Source: Isoetes taiwanensis
Taxonomy: Eukaryota > Streptophyta > Lycopodiopsida > Isoetales > Isoetaceae
Direction of reading: 5' to 3'
Assembly: GCA_021234155.1 (NCBI GenBank)
Contig: JAJEKV010000319.1
Coordinates: 126,001 to 190,000, forward strand
Length of the DNA stretch: 64,000 bases
In this document: piece by piece, positions 24,301 through 36,762 of the stretch
Position numbering within the stretch: the first letter of the stretch is position 1
Layout: each line of letters starts with the position of its first letter
The notes under the pieces: model-generated
The model's database searches: none
What the model was told of the DNA's origin: nothing
What the model saw: the letters and a program-made list of their open reading frames with translations, nothing else
Program-made: the position numbers and the translations under genes

Positions 24301-25940
24301 AGGATTTTTTATATTACACCAGCTCCTACTGTACATCCATCTTCCCTTAGTGCAAGTCTTTGCCCTGCAGCATAACAGATTTATAAAAGTATGTAATAGA
24401 AAAACTTCAGCAGTAGAAATTGGTGAAGAGGCAATACCAGCTTCAATTGCAACTGGCGCAAAAAGCTTAAAAGTGGCTGTCACATTATCACATGGCATAA
24501 CCATCTTTATATTCTCTGATAACTCGACTTTTCCAGTCACATCTGCAGTCCTCAAGAAAAATTGAGGCTGATAGTTAGAGAGGAATGCAGTATGATGCCC
24601 TCCTTTAGTAAGAACATATATTTCTGCCTCAAATTTCTTTGAAGTCTTCATAGTCCCAGGCTTGCAAAGAACCTATTATACTTTTGTGAAACATTACAAT
24701 GGTGCCATTGCTCCATTAACTATGCACACATGACAGCATATTTGGCCTCCCCAAATTTGTTAACGCTTCAAACCACGAAGCAGAAGCTATGCATTATCAC
24801 CTGTCCGTAAAAGGACGTGGTACATAATGTTGTAAACTGCAATTCATTCAATGCTCCTGATATTATACACAAAAAAAAAAAAAAATCCAGCAGCCGCTAG
24901 CCATGACAGAAGCCAACTAGCGGACTCATCTACCAAAGATCAATCCCCTTGGTAGTATTATCTGTCCACACTAAGATCCGAAAATCTATGGTGGCACTTG
25001 TATCCCAAAACATCAAGTATTTAGCATATATCCTAGATATGAAAAACTAATAAAATCGAAAGACTTAAAACAAATTCTTTTGATCATTTTTAATAGTAAG
25101 ACTTCAAGCCATTAGACTTGGAAAATTTTACCATGAGACCATCTTATGTTCATAAGAGTCCAAGAAAGCCTCTAGTCATATGCACGTATGATAACCAACA
25201 AGCCATTATTGTTCCAATCATTTATAGCAAATGAATAGACAGTATAAATACAACTCAGCACTATTCGTAAAAATGCTAATTCCAAAGCATTACGACCTTT
25301 CTTGTACAAAAAACTTCCGCATAAATTATGTATTTGATTTGTAAGCAGATTCTAAGGCTTTCAGGGAGCCCATGAAGGCTGCTACAGTATAAAAAGGAAC
25401 AACTAACTTGAGTTGGAAAAAACATCAATTAGCATCACACAAGCACTGCTTATTCCAGAAACATTTCCATATATTAACCGTCTGATTTGTAAGGGATATT
25501 CCAGTATAATTCTCACAAAATGCTCGCCTCAAAATTCCTCAAAAAATACCATTGCAATCTCAAGCAAAGGTTGCCATTGTATAGTAAAATAATGGACCAG
25601 TTTTGAAAAGAAAAAATAATATATCTGTACTTCTATAGACATGTCAGATAAACAGTAGTCGTTCAAACATAGAACTTGAAGATGAAACCTCATATTCAGA
25701 GTTCATGATCCATACAAAACATGCATGTCCTTTAGCTATCAATTTGTATCACTCTTTTAGTCTCCTGTAGCTCACCTGTAGCTGAGAAGAAATGTGAAGA
25801 AACTTATCATATAGAAGTTGGCTTGAAACTGTCACCAGTGTAGCTTTTCGTCCATTTTCCAGCAAAAACCAATTCACCAAGCAAAGAAAGACACAAAGGG
25901 AAGAGAAGCCTGGTACCTGCAGCCATTCAATACAACGTTA

Positions 25941-26262
25941 GGGTGAAATCATGCTACGGTGTACCACTTTTGGAACCTTCAGAAGTACCTACACTGGGTA
26001 CTTTTAAAACTGGTACTTTCTACTTTTTCTTTCCATTAAAATCAATCCAAAAATTTTGAGTTGAAGGTCAATAACATATCAATCTATAGTATTAGAGGAT
26101 GACAATACTATTAGAGACTAAAATGGATGAATAAACTCTCAAACTTATTGTTTATTGAGACATTAATGCAAGTTCCTAGTACCCAGTGTTGGGTACTTTT
26201 CTGGGTAGTTTCACACTCCCTAAAAAGAACTTTAGATGGTACACCCTAGCATGCTTTCACCC
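25941..26262. mobile_element. 322-bp MITE, copy 1
   Basis: A non-coding element with 26-bp terminal inverted repeats (24 of 26 positions match) beginning GGGTGAAA, flanked by the 4-bp target-site duplication GTTA (25937-25940 and 26263-26266). It has the same length as, and clear similarity to, the copy at 41719-42040. Inside both ends is a second shared motif (GTACC...TGGTAC). It lies in an intron-sized gap of the EF-Tu relic, between the exon pieces at 27931 and 24672. Confidence 0.9.
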
Positions 26263-27906
26263 GTTAGCTTGACGAAGGTAACATTGCAAGGGCCAAAAGG
26301 TACAATTGGCTTCTCGGTTCATCACCGGTCACCATTTGTATCCACTTTGCCCTTTAAATCAGAAATAGCAACTGCAAATATCATTAAAATACGTACAAGG
26401 TATAGTTATCCTAAATAATATACTCTGTTGCACAGTGGCAACATCAGCTTTTGCCTATGCTTAAATCATGGCCAAAATAGTGATCATTACAAATTCAAAA
26501 GGAATGCATAAAAATCTTTACAGGACATATTTAGAATTCCTTAATACTTTTCAAAGCAGACCTATATATGTTTAATCATCCTTTGCTTTTAGCTCTCAGG
26601 TCATAAGCATCTAGAAAGCAACAGCAGCAATAAAAACCTTTTATGGTACCTGTTATCTTTCGAAGTCTGATAAAGGATCTTCAACAGCTTGAGATTTGGA
26701 ATACAAAGCAATGAGTAAGCCAAATGCCCATGACTTTGCAACCCAAGATAATTTTAGCATGGCATCTATTCGTTGGAGTTGTTATCCGTGACTCCAACAC
26801 AGAACTCATCTACTTAAAAGAATCCTTTGCTCTACTACTTTCATTGTTGCATTACTGTAAGCAGGAGCGCCTCCACTACTATATTTCATATTTGAACCCA
26901 AATATAAGGCAATAAGTAGTCTGAGCTACAAGGGCCCTTTTTGAAATCTTATTCCACTTTATCTTCAACGAAAAAGCCCGGGAAAGTCCCCATCTGCCAC
27001 CACGGTTGAGCATCAACGGATTCAACATATCCATATCTGACATGCGGAGCTTTTAGCCGCGAAAACTGCAAGTCTGCATCTGCCCTCCCATCTTAGGCTA
27101 TGTAGTATGGCTTGAATATGACTACCCAAAAGCCTGTTGAATATCTTTTAACGTAAACCAGATCTTTATGCATCTGTGTGGCTTTATGAGAAGAATCAAT
27201 CCACATCCAGCAATTGCCATCTAAGCATATGCCACAAATTATGACTGCCAGAGCATCCCCGCTCAATCCATATAAGCAGAGAGCCTAGAGGTCAAGGAGT
27301 CTGCTTATTGGCTGGAACTCTGCCCTCCGATGTCCGAACGAAACCCTAAACTTTAATATTTTGAAGGGCCATTTCTGTAGTATTTTAATATGGAATTTTA
27401 ATCTCTTTTATCTTTGAATATAGAACAACATACTACCTCATATAGAATGCCGTCAAGGAGTCACTTTACTAGCTGGAGCATTGCCATCCAAGTCCAAGCA
27501 CACCTAAATCGTTAAATAGTCTGTGTGCAGCACTGGTCAAATGATGTAAGGTAGTCAAATGCAAAAAACATATTGAACCGAGAAATGCTCTTTATGGCGT
27601 ATTAAGGAATGTAAATAAAAAAGCACATGTTATATTTATGTGCTCATATTACCACAGATTAACTCTTCATGTTATTATGTCTTGCATCTCTAGGGCACCA
27701 TGCCTTCAAGATGTTTCATATGCAAAACCATGTATCTGGAAAGTCTTATATCTTTGGCCGCTAAAAATGAAGCCAGAAGTCTAGGAAGTAGCCAAATTAA
27801 GGGTGCCAACAGATGCATATAGTAAATTAGCATTTTTATGGGAGGCATTAACTTTAGTGTAGTAACCACTGCATGCATCACCATCTGCTTTATGAAAGTA
27901 CCTTAT

Positions 27907-27930
27907 AAAAAAAAAAAAAAAAAAAAAAAA
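27907..27930 (+). repeat. Poly(A) tract
   Basis: About 24 adenines on the plus strand directly abut the last EF-Tu-like codons at 27931, where a splice donor would be expected. It could mark the end of a short retrotransposed insertion or simply be slippage. Confidence 0.8.
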
Positions 27931-28679
27931 CTTGTCCTTGACCTAGACTCTTCTTAAACATCTCAACACCAGTAATAATAGTCTTTAAAACATCCTATAG
28001 ATGCAAAGCATAGATGCTCAGATGCAGGCACCGAATATCTATGTGAAAAACCTAATGAACTACTTCAACCTCATCACCAACCTTCACATAACCCTGCTCC
28101 ACCCTCCCAGTAGCAACTGTTCCACGACCCTGCACTCAGACATGTCATCATAAAGTAATGATTGGCTACAACTGAAGGTAAAGAACAAGAGCTACATGTA
28201 TAGAAAAGATATCTACTGGTAAAGGGAAAGATTTGTCAAGGGTACGCTTTGGCTCAGGAATATAATCCCATCATCGATGGCCTTCGTCAAATTCAATATT
28301 GCTTTTTTCCGATTTCTTTATTTGTGCCATTCAATGCTGAACCCCTAATGATTGGGATTTCATCATCAGGAAATTTATAGAAGCTGAGCAGTTCTGTAGT
28401 TCAAAACTAAACATACCTCAACCAACTTTTCCAGCTGCTTAGATCTAGAGGAGAAAGATAAACAACAAGAAGGGCCTCTCAACTCCATTTCAACCAGCTC
28501 CAATAATTCTTCATCGTCAACAACATCGACCTTGTTATGAAAACAAAGCAGTGTTGGCACGCCTACCTGATCCATTCAAAAGATTTGAAAAACCTCCATG
28601 GCCAGAGAGTGAAAAAAATACTTATGTTAGATTAAATGACGGTATTAGATAATGATAAATTACGAACAAGGTTTCTTAC

Positions 28680-28795
28680 TGTGTTGATGCTAATGTTTTC
28701 CCATCTGGGCTGAAAGCAGCTGCAATGGTTGATCGTGGAGCAGGAAGAAAAGGGCAATACCTAGTATTGAATGCTTGAACGATTCGGCCTCTAAC
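28680..28795 (-). pseudogene. WD40-repeat protein exon (AMBRA1-like)
   Basis: A 116-base minus-strand exon with a clean acceptor (TTTTTGTAG) and donor (GTAAGA). It encodes Y-C-P-F-L-P-A-P-R-S-T-I-A-A-A-F-S-P followed by D-G-K-T-L-A-S-T. Plant transducin/WD40 proteins related to AMBRA1 (a substrate receptor linked to CUL4-DDB1 and autophagy) have a nearly identical segment before their first WD40 repeat. I find no following WD40 exons: the next coding sequence downstream on this strand is EF-Tu. This is an isolated exon of a different gene. Confidence 0.65.
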
Positions 28796-29954
28796 CTACA
28801 AAAATAAAGCATACATTTAGCTAGAACCTTAGCAACTTTCCAGCCACGTTTCTTAGATTATTCAAACCAAGACTCAAAACATTAACGCAATAGTTTGTTG
28901 TAAAGAGATGCATTGTAACTCGAGGACTCCATTGTTAAGTTTTTAAGTAATGATAATTTGCGAAGCTACATCTTATCTAAAAAAGCAAAGAAATAGAGAT
29001 GAGGAAATCAGAGCCTTCTTTGCATTGGTGGCTTCACGTTTATGTCCTGAACAGCTGATGTTTGCGGCAGCATCCTCACCCCATTGTCATTGTAAAGGAC
29101 GCTTAATAGTAGGTGATATTTCCCTCCATGCCAACAACCGAGCTACATTCTCCATACTGCTCAACAAGCTCAACAACAGGATTCTTCAAATCTATGCTGA
29201 GGAGAATAGCAGGTGATTCTTCTCTCTTAAAAAGTGTTTCTGAGCTATTGATATCTCTAGGGAATAACCATTCTTTCTTAACTACGTGTAGGTTTTTTTC
29301 AAATTTAAAAATAAAAAAACATGTATTCTGTTTTTACTGTTGTTTTCAGCCGTGGGCCAAATGTTGGGGTTGTAGTGAAAGGGTTTGGTCAAGCAAGTCG
29401 CGCACACAAAAAACCTCTTCCACAAGGAGGCACTGGTCATGCAAGGCATGCAAACATCATCTTCTAACATATAAAATTATTGTCTCAATTTTCTGCCTTG
29501 AAGAGTAGCGTTCTGCCCAGGATGGAATTAGCACAACCTTCTAACTAAGATGCCTCCGACTTTTCAGCTTATGTGACGCTCCCTAAATCTATACAATACT
29601 CCCATCGTACAAATAGGGGGAATTCCCCTCCCGTGGCAACTACATCACCATGGAAAGGCCCTCCATCTAACTTGGACCACTTGGGATGGCCAAGTGTCTA
29701 GGTGAAGGACACGGAGGTGTCATTCGTCTCACGTTCTCAATGGAGTCCTATACAGCGGAAGTGTATATACATGTTAGCACCTAGCAATCATACACAAATA
29801 CTATACCATCACAAAAGGTGGTCCATCCATCATCATGTAAATAACAATACAAGGACAAGATAACATAAGCAATATACCATAAATAAGGGCTCTACCTCGG
29901 GTTCAGACCCTAGGGAGTCAACTGACGGTCAAGGCCTCCAGATAACATCAAAGA
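28796..29954. other. Region with possible isolated exons, unassigned
   Basis: A minus-strand stretch at about 29218-29115 is open and reads N-P-V-V-E-L-V-E-Q-Y-G-E-C-S-S-V-V-G. A plus-strand stretch at 29350-29466, after a TTTTCAG acceptor, reads G-P-N-V-G-V-V-V-K-G-F-G-Q-A-S-R and ends in a stop. I recognise neither. Bases 29560-29954 have the texture of an LTR or its flank but show no partner. Nothing further can be supported. Confidence 0.3.
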
Positions 29955-32358
29955 GAGATCTAACATGGCGTTGGCTGGCATAGGACAATGGCTAAGGTAG
30001 TCCACTCCATCAGCCCCTCCCAGGCACACACTTTTTGGATAGGGTCAAACATGCTATGGCATGATTATAGCCTTCCGAAGACGCATGGAATCACCCTACG
30101 AGACTACTCCGGGGTACATCTCCCAGGTCCGATGAGGCAGGTTAGGGAGGCGTCCCCTCCCCGGGCATAATAGATCCATGGGCATGCTAGAGAATACGTG
30201 CCACATCAGCAGCCCTCGCATCCGTACCCGACTTACCCCCCTAAATCTAAAGGCCGGCTCACTAGGACATCCCTATAGGCACGTATTTGGTGACCAAGGG
30301 GTGTCAGACCCATACCCGGCCCGTTCAGTGACTGACTATAAACCTATCACACTATAGGAATCCTGTAGCCACGCTAGGCAGGATCCCGTTATCTGGTGCT
30401 GAATCACAACATTGCATCCATAGACATGATATCCTGCAAGAAACCTTAAGAGAAGTGAAGGTATGCTTATACAGTCCTGTACAAAGATATGCGTGCTTTA
30501 GACATGATAATAATAAATTTCTTGCCTGATGCACAGCTTCCTTAAGAGACTTACATATATGGCTTCAACCTTTGAAAGTACAAACTGATGATATATCATG
30601 GCAATCGGCAATGTCTTTCCACATATTAGGACGCCGGTCTACCGATTTGAAAAGGGACGACGCGTTTGGGAGAAAAATATCTCTGAAAATCTTTAAACAT
30701 CTATGAAAATCTCTCTGAACATCTCTGAGGATCTCTAAAAATATGTCTATCATAGTTTACCTTACTTTTCCTTGTTCAAAATTTTTTGTTTGAATATTGG
30801 AATAGGATTAGATGTAATACTTTTAAGTATGCTAAGAGAGCTTTTCATTATACAAGCACTGGATTCAGCTTTATCTCCTTCAGATCAAGACATTTGCCTC
30901 TACATGGGTGATAGATATGCATGATCTTTAAGTGGTTGTTGCACTAACATTGATGTGAAAAGAAAATTGCACACTGACTATTGATTTGACGAGACTACAA
31001 ACATAAGTATTTCATGCAATAATACTATGCATACCTAGATTGCAAGATATTTCATCTTCAAGTCAATTAGCTTTTGATAAACCAACCCTTCTGTCAGAAG
31101 TGGAGAATCAGACACTAAAATGATATATTTGAACATTTATCCTTCCCTTTGTGCCATATACAAAACGAAGAATATGATTATGTCAATTCCATTTGGTTCA
31201 GACATTGAACTTTGGATGTTTCTTCTCTGTACATGTGCAATCTATAAACAAAAGAAAAGAAAACAGCAGAAAACATTTCCCCTGTTCATACCACTAATAA
31301 GGCTCGACACATGAAATGACCAATCAAGGAACATGAAAACACACTCTCATGAAGATACACTCCCATGGTGATTGTGATACATGAATGCCAAAGCACTATT
31401 CATGAACAATCAATATAGTCAAGCCTAATTAGCATGAAGGTATCAGCAGTTTCCCTTTACTTCCTCAGTTGTATGCAATAACCTCCATAATTCATGAAAT
31501 AAAATAGAGAACTTCTGGACTAAGAAAATGAAATCCTATATTCATACATCCCATGTACAATTTTCATTACTAATATAACTAGCCCAAAGCACGTTTCAAT
31601 ACATTCTAAAAGAATTGATGTTAAAAAACCAAGAAATATGAAAACACGCCTCGGCCCCGAGGATGGACCCCCTGAGATACTTAGATCAAAACAAGAAAAC
31701 ATAATGATTCCCCGATACATCCGGCACTTAATGCAAGCAACAAAATTGGAACTGGATGGCAAAAGTGGTCGGTATAAAGATTTAACCAAATGGTTTGGCG
31801 CGATGGAACCTAGCTATCTCCACATACTTAGACGAAGTTCAAGGCATGTGCCTTTAGCTCATAACCGCGGATCTATATATCTTCCAAGAAAAAGTGCAAT
31901 ATTACATTAGGGACTTCAATCCCAAGCTTAATTCATGGTATTCAACCGCATTTTGCCCACAAGATGTTTCCGGGCAAATAAGGGCAATCACATGTATCCA
32001 AGATGAGCTCCCACCATCTAATGATTGAAAAAGAGATGGATGAAACCGAAGAAGATCAAAGAATCAGAGTTGTGAAGACGGTGTAGAAACCGAAAGCACC
32101 ATGCCATTTACTTATGTCATAAGCATGATACCCTTCAGGCTAAATATCCTTTGGTTGCTTGGAATTTACCCCCGGATCTAGATATTCCAACATCACCCTA
32201 CACTCCCTCATTTGGGATGTTTTCTTCGAACTTTACATAACACGTAAAGGATCCGATACATTGGAGTATGAAAGTTGTTTCTTCATATCCCACATCTTCT
32301 GTTGACACATTTGTATGTTTGTCCCATAGCCCACTAAGTTTTCATGGACGTTAATAAA

Positions 32359-32398
<40 letters not shown>

Positions 32399-32458
32399 AT
32401 CTTTTTCGTTGCAAGCACCGGGCCATGTTGTAATGGACACATGTGAGTTGTGAAAACT
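29955..32458. repeat. Segmental repeat X, copy 2
   Basis: Matches 1717-4245. The left 1.7 kb aligns well, with a deletion of about 100 bases relative to copy 1 near 30425. Bases 31646-32400 differ from copy 1 and hold nothing I recognise. The final 35 bases (32423-32457) again match copy 1 at 4205-4245. The join to repeat Y2 is direct here, whereas 7 kb separates X1 and Y1. Confidence 0.75.
32361..32398 (+). repeat. Microsatellite (TTA)n
   Basis: About twelve tandem TTA units. The corresponding place in copy X1 (just before 4197) has no such run. Confidence 0.95.
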
Positions 32459-32470
32459 TTGATTAAAAAT

Positions 32471-35400
32471 ACAAGGAGATAATGCTAAATTATGGCAAAT
32501 GATTGTTGGTCGACAAGAAGTTGTTTGCAGCTATTGTTGTAAATAATCCAAATGCATGATGGTTACTCAATAGAATGTGTGGCAAAGTGCATAACTGAAT
32601 TTAGATCCTCTGTTTTCTATCAGCTTATTGTTTATCTCTAAGATTGATTGAGTTGCCAACATCTACCATGGCTTCTACTTATAGTTGGTTATTTTGCAGT
32701 TGTAATATATCCTTTCGCATGTAATCTCTAAAACTCTTCCCTCCTAGGGCAGCTGAAAACATGATCAGCCAGGGTTTAGGTTTTTATAGTTCCAATCTAA
32801 TGTATAATTCCAATCTAATGTAAAACAAGACATGTTCACCATATAAGGACTCCATTTGAAAGCAGCACACAATCCAAGACATGTCCACCGCATTGAAACA
32901 GATATATTGCTTAGAACATGGTGGAAATAGAGATAAAGGGGCATACAGCTCAAACTCATCATTGAATGGATCACGTAAATATATCACTGAGCATCGTGAC
33001 CAATAGTGAAAAATTTATGATACAGTTGCAATTATGACCCCTAACAACAAAGGCCATGTTTCTTATAGACATTAAAATTCTCCTATAGACATTAGGATGC
33101 TACGTTGGCTTTCTTAATTTTAGCGGTTTATGAAGGCAATCTATGTTAAAAGGCTAAGCCAGTCAGTGGAGACAAAGATGTCAAAGAGAATATTGATCTG
33201 ACTATTACCTTGAATTCTAATATCCAGAGTATCAGGGGTAGAAACAGGATAGGACTTATAGAAACTGATGTTCTCATATGCAGCCGTGGTATTCTCATCC
33301 ATTTCTTCAACAGACTTTTTTCTGGCTGCCTTGGCCTAAATAGAAAACTTCCTAACATGAAATGAAGCTTGCTGGACAATGATAAAGAAAAGTTTAATTC
33401 CTCCTTTGCCTCCTCTTCTCTAGTTTCACATTATCCTTTACAAATACCAGCCAATCCAACAAGATCATTTAGAGTCATGAGACCGTTTAGAAATTCAATG
33501 CTTAAGCAAATGAAACAAACCTCAAATTTTCGTCTTTCCTCCAAAGGCAACAATCCATCGTCTTGGTATATTCCTTCATGTGCAGATACATAACTAACAG
33601 TCGCTATTGCCTTCTATGCAGAACTTATCACAACTGCTTTCAAAAGCCAAGAGATGATACCTCAATTTCATCAAGTTCCCCAATCAAATTCTATCATGGC
33701 CTACGTTGTCCATATAAAGTTGTCAGAGAGTTTCACCATCATATCAAGCATCATACAGGATGTTCACCATGTGTAGTGTAGATGGCCTGGAGGACAGTAT
33801 CATCTTCCAAAACCATAGAGAATAAATTCGCAAGAGATAATAGAACAAACTTAATTCCCCAGCCATATATTACAGACTTTGTTGGTTGCCTTTGAGCTAA
33901 TTCTTGGAGAATTCCTTATTCATGATAGTTTCCACCACAAATCACGAACACTATAGCTTCCTTAAATGGGCCTTTGTTATGACTCTGACTCCTAAACGAG
34001 TCCTTTGGTGCCTTAGGATCAAAAGTAAGGTAAAACTCTACTTCTGGGATTGATTTAGCTTCCACCAATGCTTCTATAACACAAGTTACCGCAAGCTTCC
34101 TTCCCCCCGATAGCAAGTTTTTCTGTCACTGCAATAAAGAACTGTGCATAAAGCTTTTCTGCCCAGTCTCGAATGTTGCTTCTGCTGGCTGCATTTACTG
34201 ATACATCGAGCAGTTTAATGACCTAGTAGTCTTTTTTAACACACAAGAAAGATGAAATGTCCACTTCCGTCTCTTGGAGAGGTGTTTGCATCAAGATCTA
34301 TATTTGCAACAGAACTCGAGTCCATTGCAAAAATTGTTGTAAGGGGGGTTAGGCAAGCCTGCTAAAGAGAAGAAAAATAGACAGAGACACCACAGATCAC
34401 AATTTATGACTTCCAAGTTACTGAGATGCTTTAGATGGTGTAGACCATCACCTTACCTAGAATTCAGAGAAGGTAAGGAATAGGCGAAGGAAGTCATCGC
34501 GTTTTAAATTTAAGAGACCAATAATGCACAAGCAACTATATGTGATGCAAATGTTTAGCCTGATTTATCCAGGAATATAACTTGTCTATATATGGCCTTT
34601 ATTATGTCATCAACCTTGCATTTAGAACATGTCAGCGTAGCATAGGAACATTTGAATCGTTCAAACATGATTCTAGTTTCGATTTGAAGCATCCCAGGAC
34701 GAAGCAGCTCAAGCGGATGTCAACAGTGTTTGTTCTGGATGTTGAAATAAGCACAAGATGGGAAGATGGATGGCAACCCCAACTAAGCTAAAAGCAGCTG
34801 CATTTTGTACTCAAGTCTCTAGGTAATTACTCCTAGCAATTTGTGCCCATCACAGCAATTAGAGAAACTAAAGGCCATACTATGCGGTTATCATTGCAAC
34901 TGACATAATTTGTTGCTAGACATTAGTAAATCCCAGCGAAACCATAGGTTGGGCTGCATCAAGCAATAGCTCCTCGGTTTGGCTGGTTCTCACGAGCTTT
35001 CATTCATCTTGTGTAGTTAATTCACATTTATTTGACATTTAGCTAAGTCTTGTATCGTATGCACCTAGTAATGATGTTTTCATCCGGCAGGTCTCAAAAC
35101 GTCTTAAACCTCTCAACTCTGAAGGTGAGCTCTGTTTATTCTTTCCTTGATATTCCCTTGCTATAAGCTGCTTCAGAAGTTCTCTTCATATTCCAGTACG
35201 CAGCAGCAGGTGAGAAAATATTAATCATGTTGAAGCAATTTCAGCTAACAAACAAGCTAAAGGTAGAAAATCATACCATATCTTTCTGCACAGATGAAAT
35301 AACAGAGACAAAGCCTGCAAGCATATATAACCGGTTAGTATAGTATGGATTCAACATGCTACTTGAAATTCTTTTGTTGGGCCTTCTCCAAAGAGAAGGC

Positions 35401-35975
35401 ATTCCAAAAAATGGCATAAGCCGCTGATTGTGACGAGCGCACGGTATTCTTTAGTAAAAGGCGAAAGAATAGTTCGCTCTGTGCTCATCACACGGCTTGC
35501 TGAGTTTTCGATTTGCTGCACAGCCTTATAGAAGGTAGGTTAGTCCCTGTTTCTGGCGTTTGGCATGTGGGATATTTGGCTTCAACCAAGCCCGTTTGTC
35601 ACTATCGATGTTTTTGCTTCGGAGACGTGAAGAATACTTATATCAATGGATGGAAAAAATGAATATGAACTGCTTAGATCCGGCCCAATTCTGGTCCGGT
35701 CTGGTCTAGAAGGGTATCTGGAGGAGGATCATCGGAAGATTGAAGAGCTCTCTCAAAGAAACCCTACAAACAAAGAAACCCTACAAACAGCAGAGAATAG
35801 AAATGCCAACACTATTCGGGCTAGCTATGGCTAGAAGATAAAAAAGAATGCATTGTGCAAAGAATTTATGCTACACCCACAAGAAATTATTATGCGTGTT
35901 TTAGTTGCTTTGGCTAGTTCATTTTTGGCATTGCAATATGCTCGTCTTCAAAACATTTATCATTTGAAGTGTGCG
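32471..35975. repeat. Segmental repeat Y, copy 2
   Basis: Matches 11303-15290 but is shorter, lacking for example about 480 bases corresponding to 11700-12000. It has a private 17-base duplication (AACCCTACAAACAAAG) at about 35760-35790. Its minus-strand gene relics are slightly better preserved than in copy 1. It ends at the Copia RT fragment. Confidence 0.8.
33846..34215 (-). pseudogene. SLY1: SLY1 C-terminal exons, copy 2
   Basis: Second copy of the SLY1 relic. Minus-strand frames read L-S-G-G-R-K-L-A-V-T and I-P-E-V-E-F-Y-L-T-F-D-P-K-A-P-K, then G-P-F-K-E-A-I-V-F, then L-Q-E-L-A-Q-R-Q-P-T-K. The stop after G-G-N-Y-H-E is shared with copy 1, but the frameshift just after it is not. The family's last strand-helix unit (V-I-Y-G and beyond) is present but altered. 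No upstream exons are seen. Confidence 0.75.
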
Positions 35976-35989
35976 TGCCATTGCAATGC

Positions 35990-36760
35990 CCTCTTTCCTT
36001 TTATTTTGTCTTGACCTTGACTCAACGAATTCGCCATCCTCCTATTTAGCACAAAGACTACAGCCTTGTTATCTCTGAACTTCCTTTTGAACCATCTTCC
36101 TATTCTGCTACTATTAACAATCCTCATCACGCCCAATATTTGTTGTTGTCGTGACTCTTGAAATTCAATCCATTCATCAAGCTCACACTTGAAGCCTCCT
36201 TCCCCACCCTGCAGATCGCCATGCCATTTGGTTCTAGGTGGGTTTACAAATTGAAATTCAAACTTGATGGTTCTCTTCACCATTTCAAGGCAAGATTATT
36301 TGCATGACATTTCACTCATATTGCCAGTGTTGATTATGATGAGACCTATGCTCCAGTTGCCAAAATGACCTCAATTCACATTGTGTTGATATTTACCACT
36401 CTACACCATTGTTTCATTCGTCAAATGGATGTAAATAATGCCTTTCTCAATTATATTCTTAAAGAAGAAGTCTCCATAGAACAGCCTGAAGTTTTTGTTC
36501 AAGATTTTTCACGACATAGTTTGTCTTCCCCACAAAGCCATATATGGTCTCAAACAGGCTTTCCAGACTTCGGATGAACATCTCTACTCACTCTTCTTGA
36601 GTTTGATTCTACCCAAAGTAGTTCTGATGAATTTTAAATTCTTGCCTTTAAAAACCAGCTGCAACAAGTCTTTCATATGAAAGATTTGGGCTATATTCAT
36701 CACTTTCTTGGATTCCAAGTCGATTATGATCGCTTAAAAGGTTCCCTACATCTTATTACG
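35990..36760 (+). pseudogene. Ty1/Copia reverse transcriptase fragment
   Basis: Frames read M-P-F-G-S-R-W-V-Y-K-L-K, then Y-D-E-T-Y-A-P-V-A-K-M-T-S, then Q-M-D-V-N-N-A-F-L-N (the motif A aspartate region of Copia RT), A-I-Y-G-L-K-Q-A at about 36538, and M-K-D-L-G-Y-I-H-H-F-L-G at about 36677. The Y-V-D-D catalytic block is missing, replaced by a deletion, and there are at least three stops. It follows repeat Y2 without a gag or integrase, which are found instead at 17440-19030. Confidence 0.85.
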
Positions 36761-36762
36761 TT

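Larger units (their letters stand above)
24309..28566 (-). pseudogene. Mitochondrial-type elongation factor Tu, partial, with introns
   Basis: EF-Tu carries aminoacyl-tRNA to the ribosome as a GTPase. Six minus-strand exon pieces follow the protein's order: 28566-28476 ([14 protein letters not shown], the G4 NKxD guanine motif); about 28393-28202 (L-L-S-F-Y-K-F-P, later Y-I-P-E-P-K-R-T-L-D-K); 28129-28050 (G-R-G-T-V-A-T-G-R-V-E-Q-G); 27996-27931 (I-T-G-V-E-M-F-K-K); 24672-24438 (K-F-E-A-E-I-Y-V-L-T-K, L-R-T-A-D-V-T-G-K-V-E-L); 24364-24309 (A-L-R-E-D-G, T-V-G-A-G-V-I, stop). The lack of the plastid-type insertion after T-G-K-V points to the mitochondrial form. The N-terminal GTP-binding exons and the A-G-D-N-V exon are missing, a 5-base insertion breaks the second piece, and poly(A) replaces a splice donor at 27907-27930. 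A MITE lies in the largest gap. Confidence 0.85.

Noticed and set aside
24309-28566. Working mitochondrial EF-Tu gene
   Set aside because: The GTP-binding N-terminus and one internal exon are missing, an exon carries a frameshift, and a splice site is replaced by poly(A).
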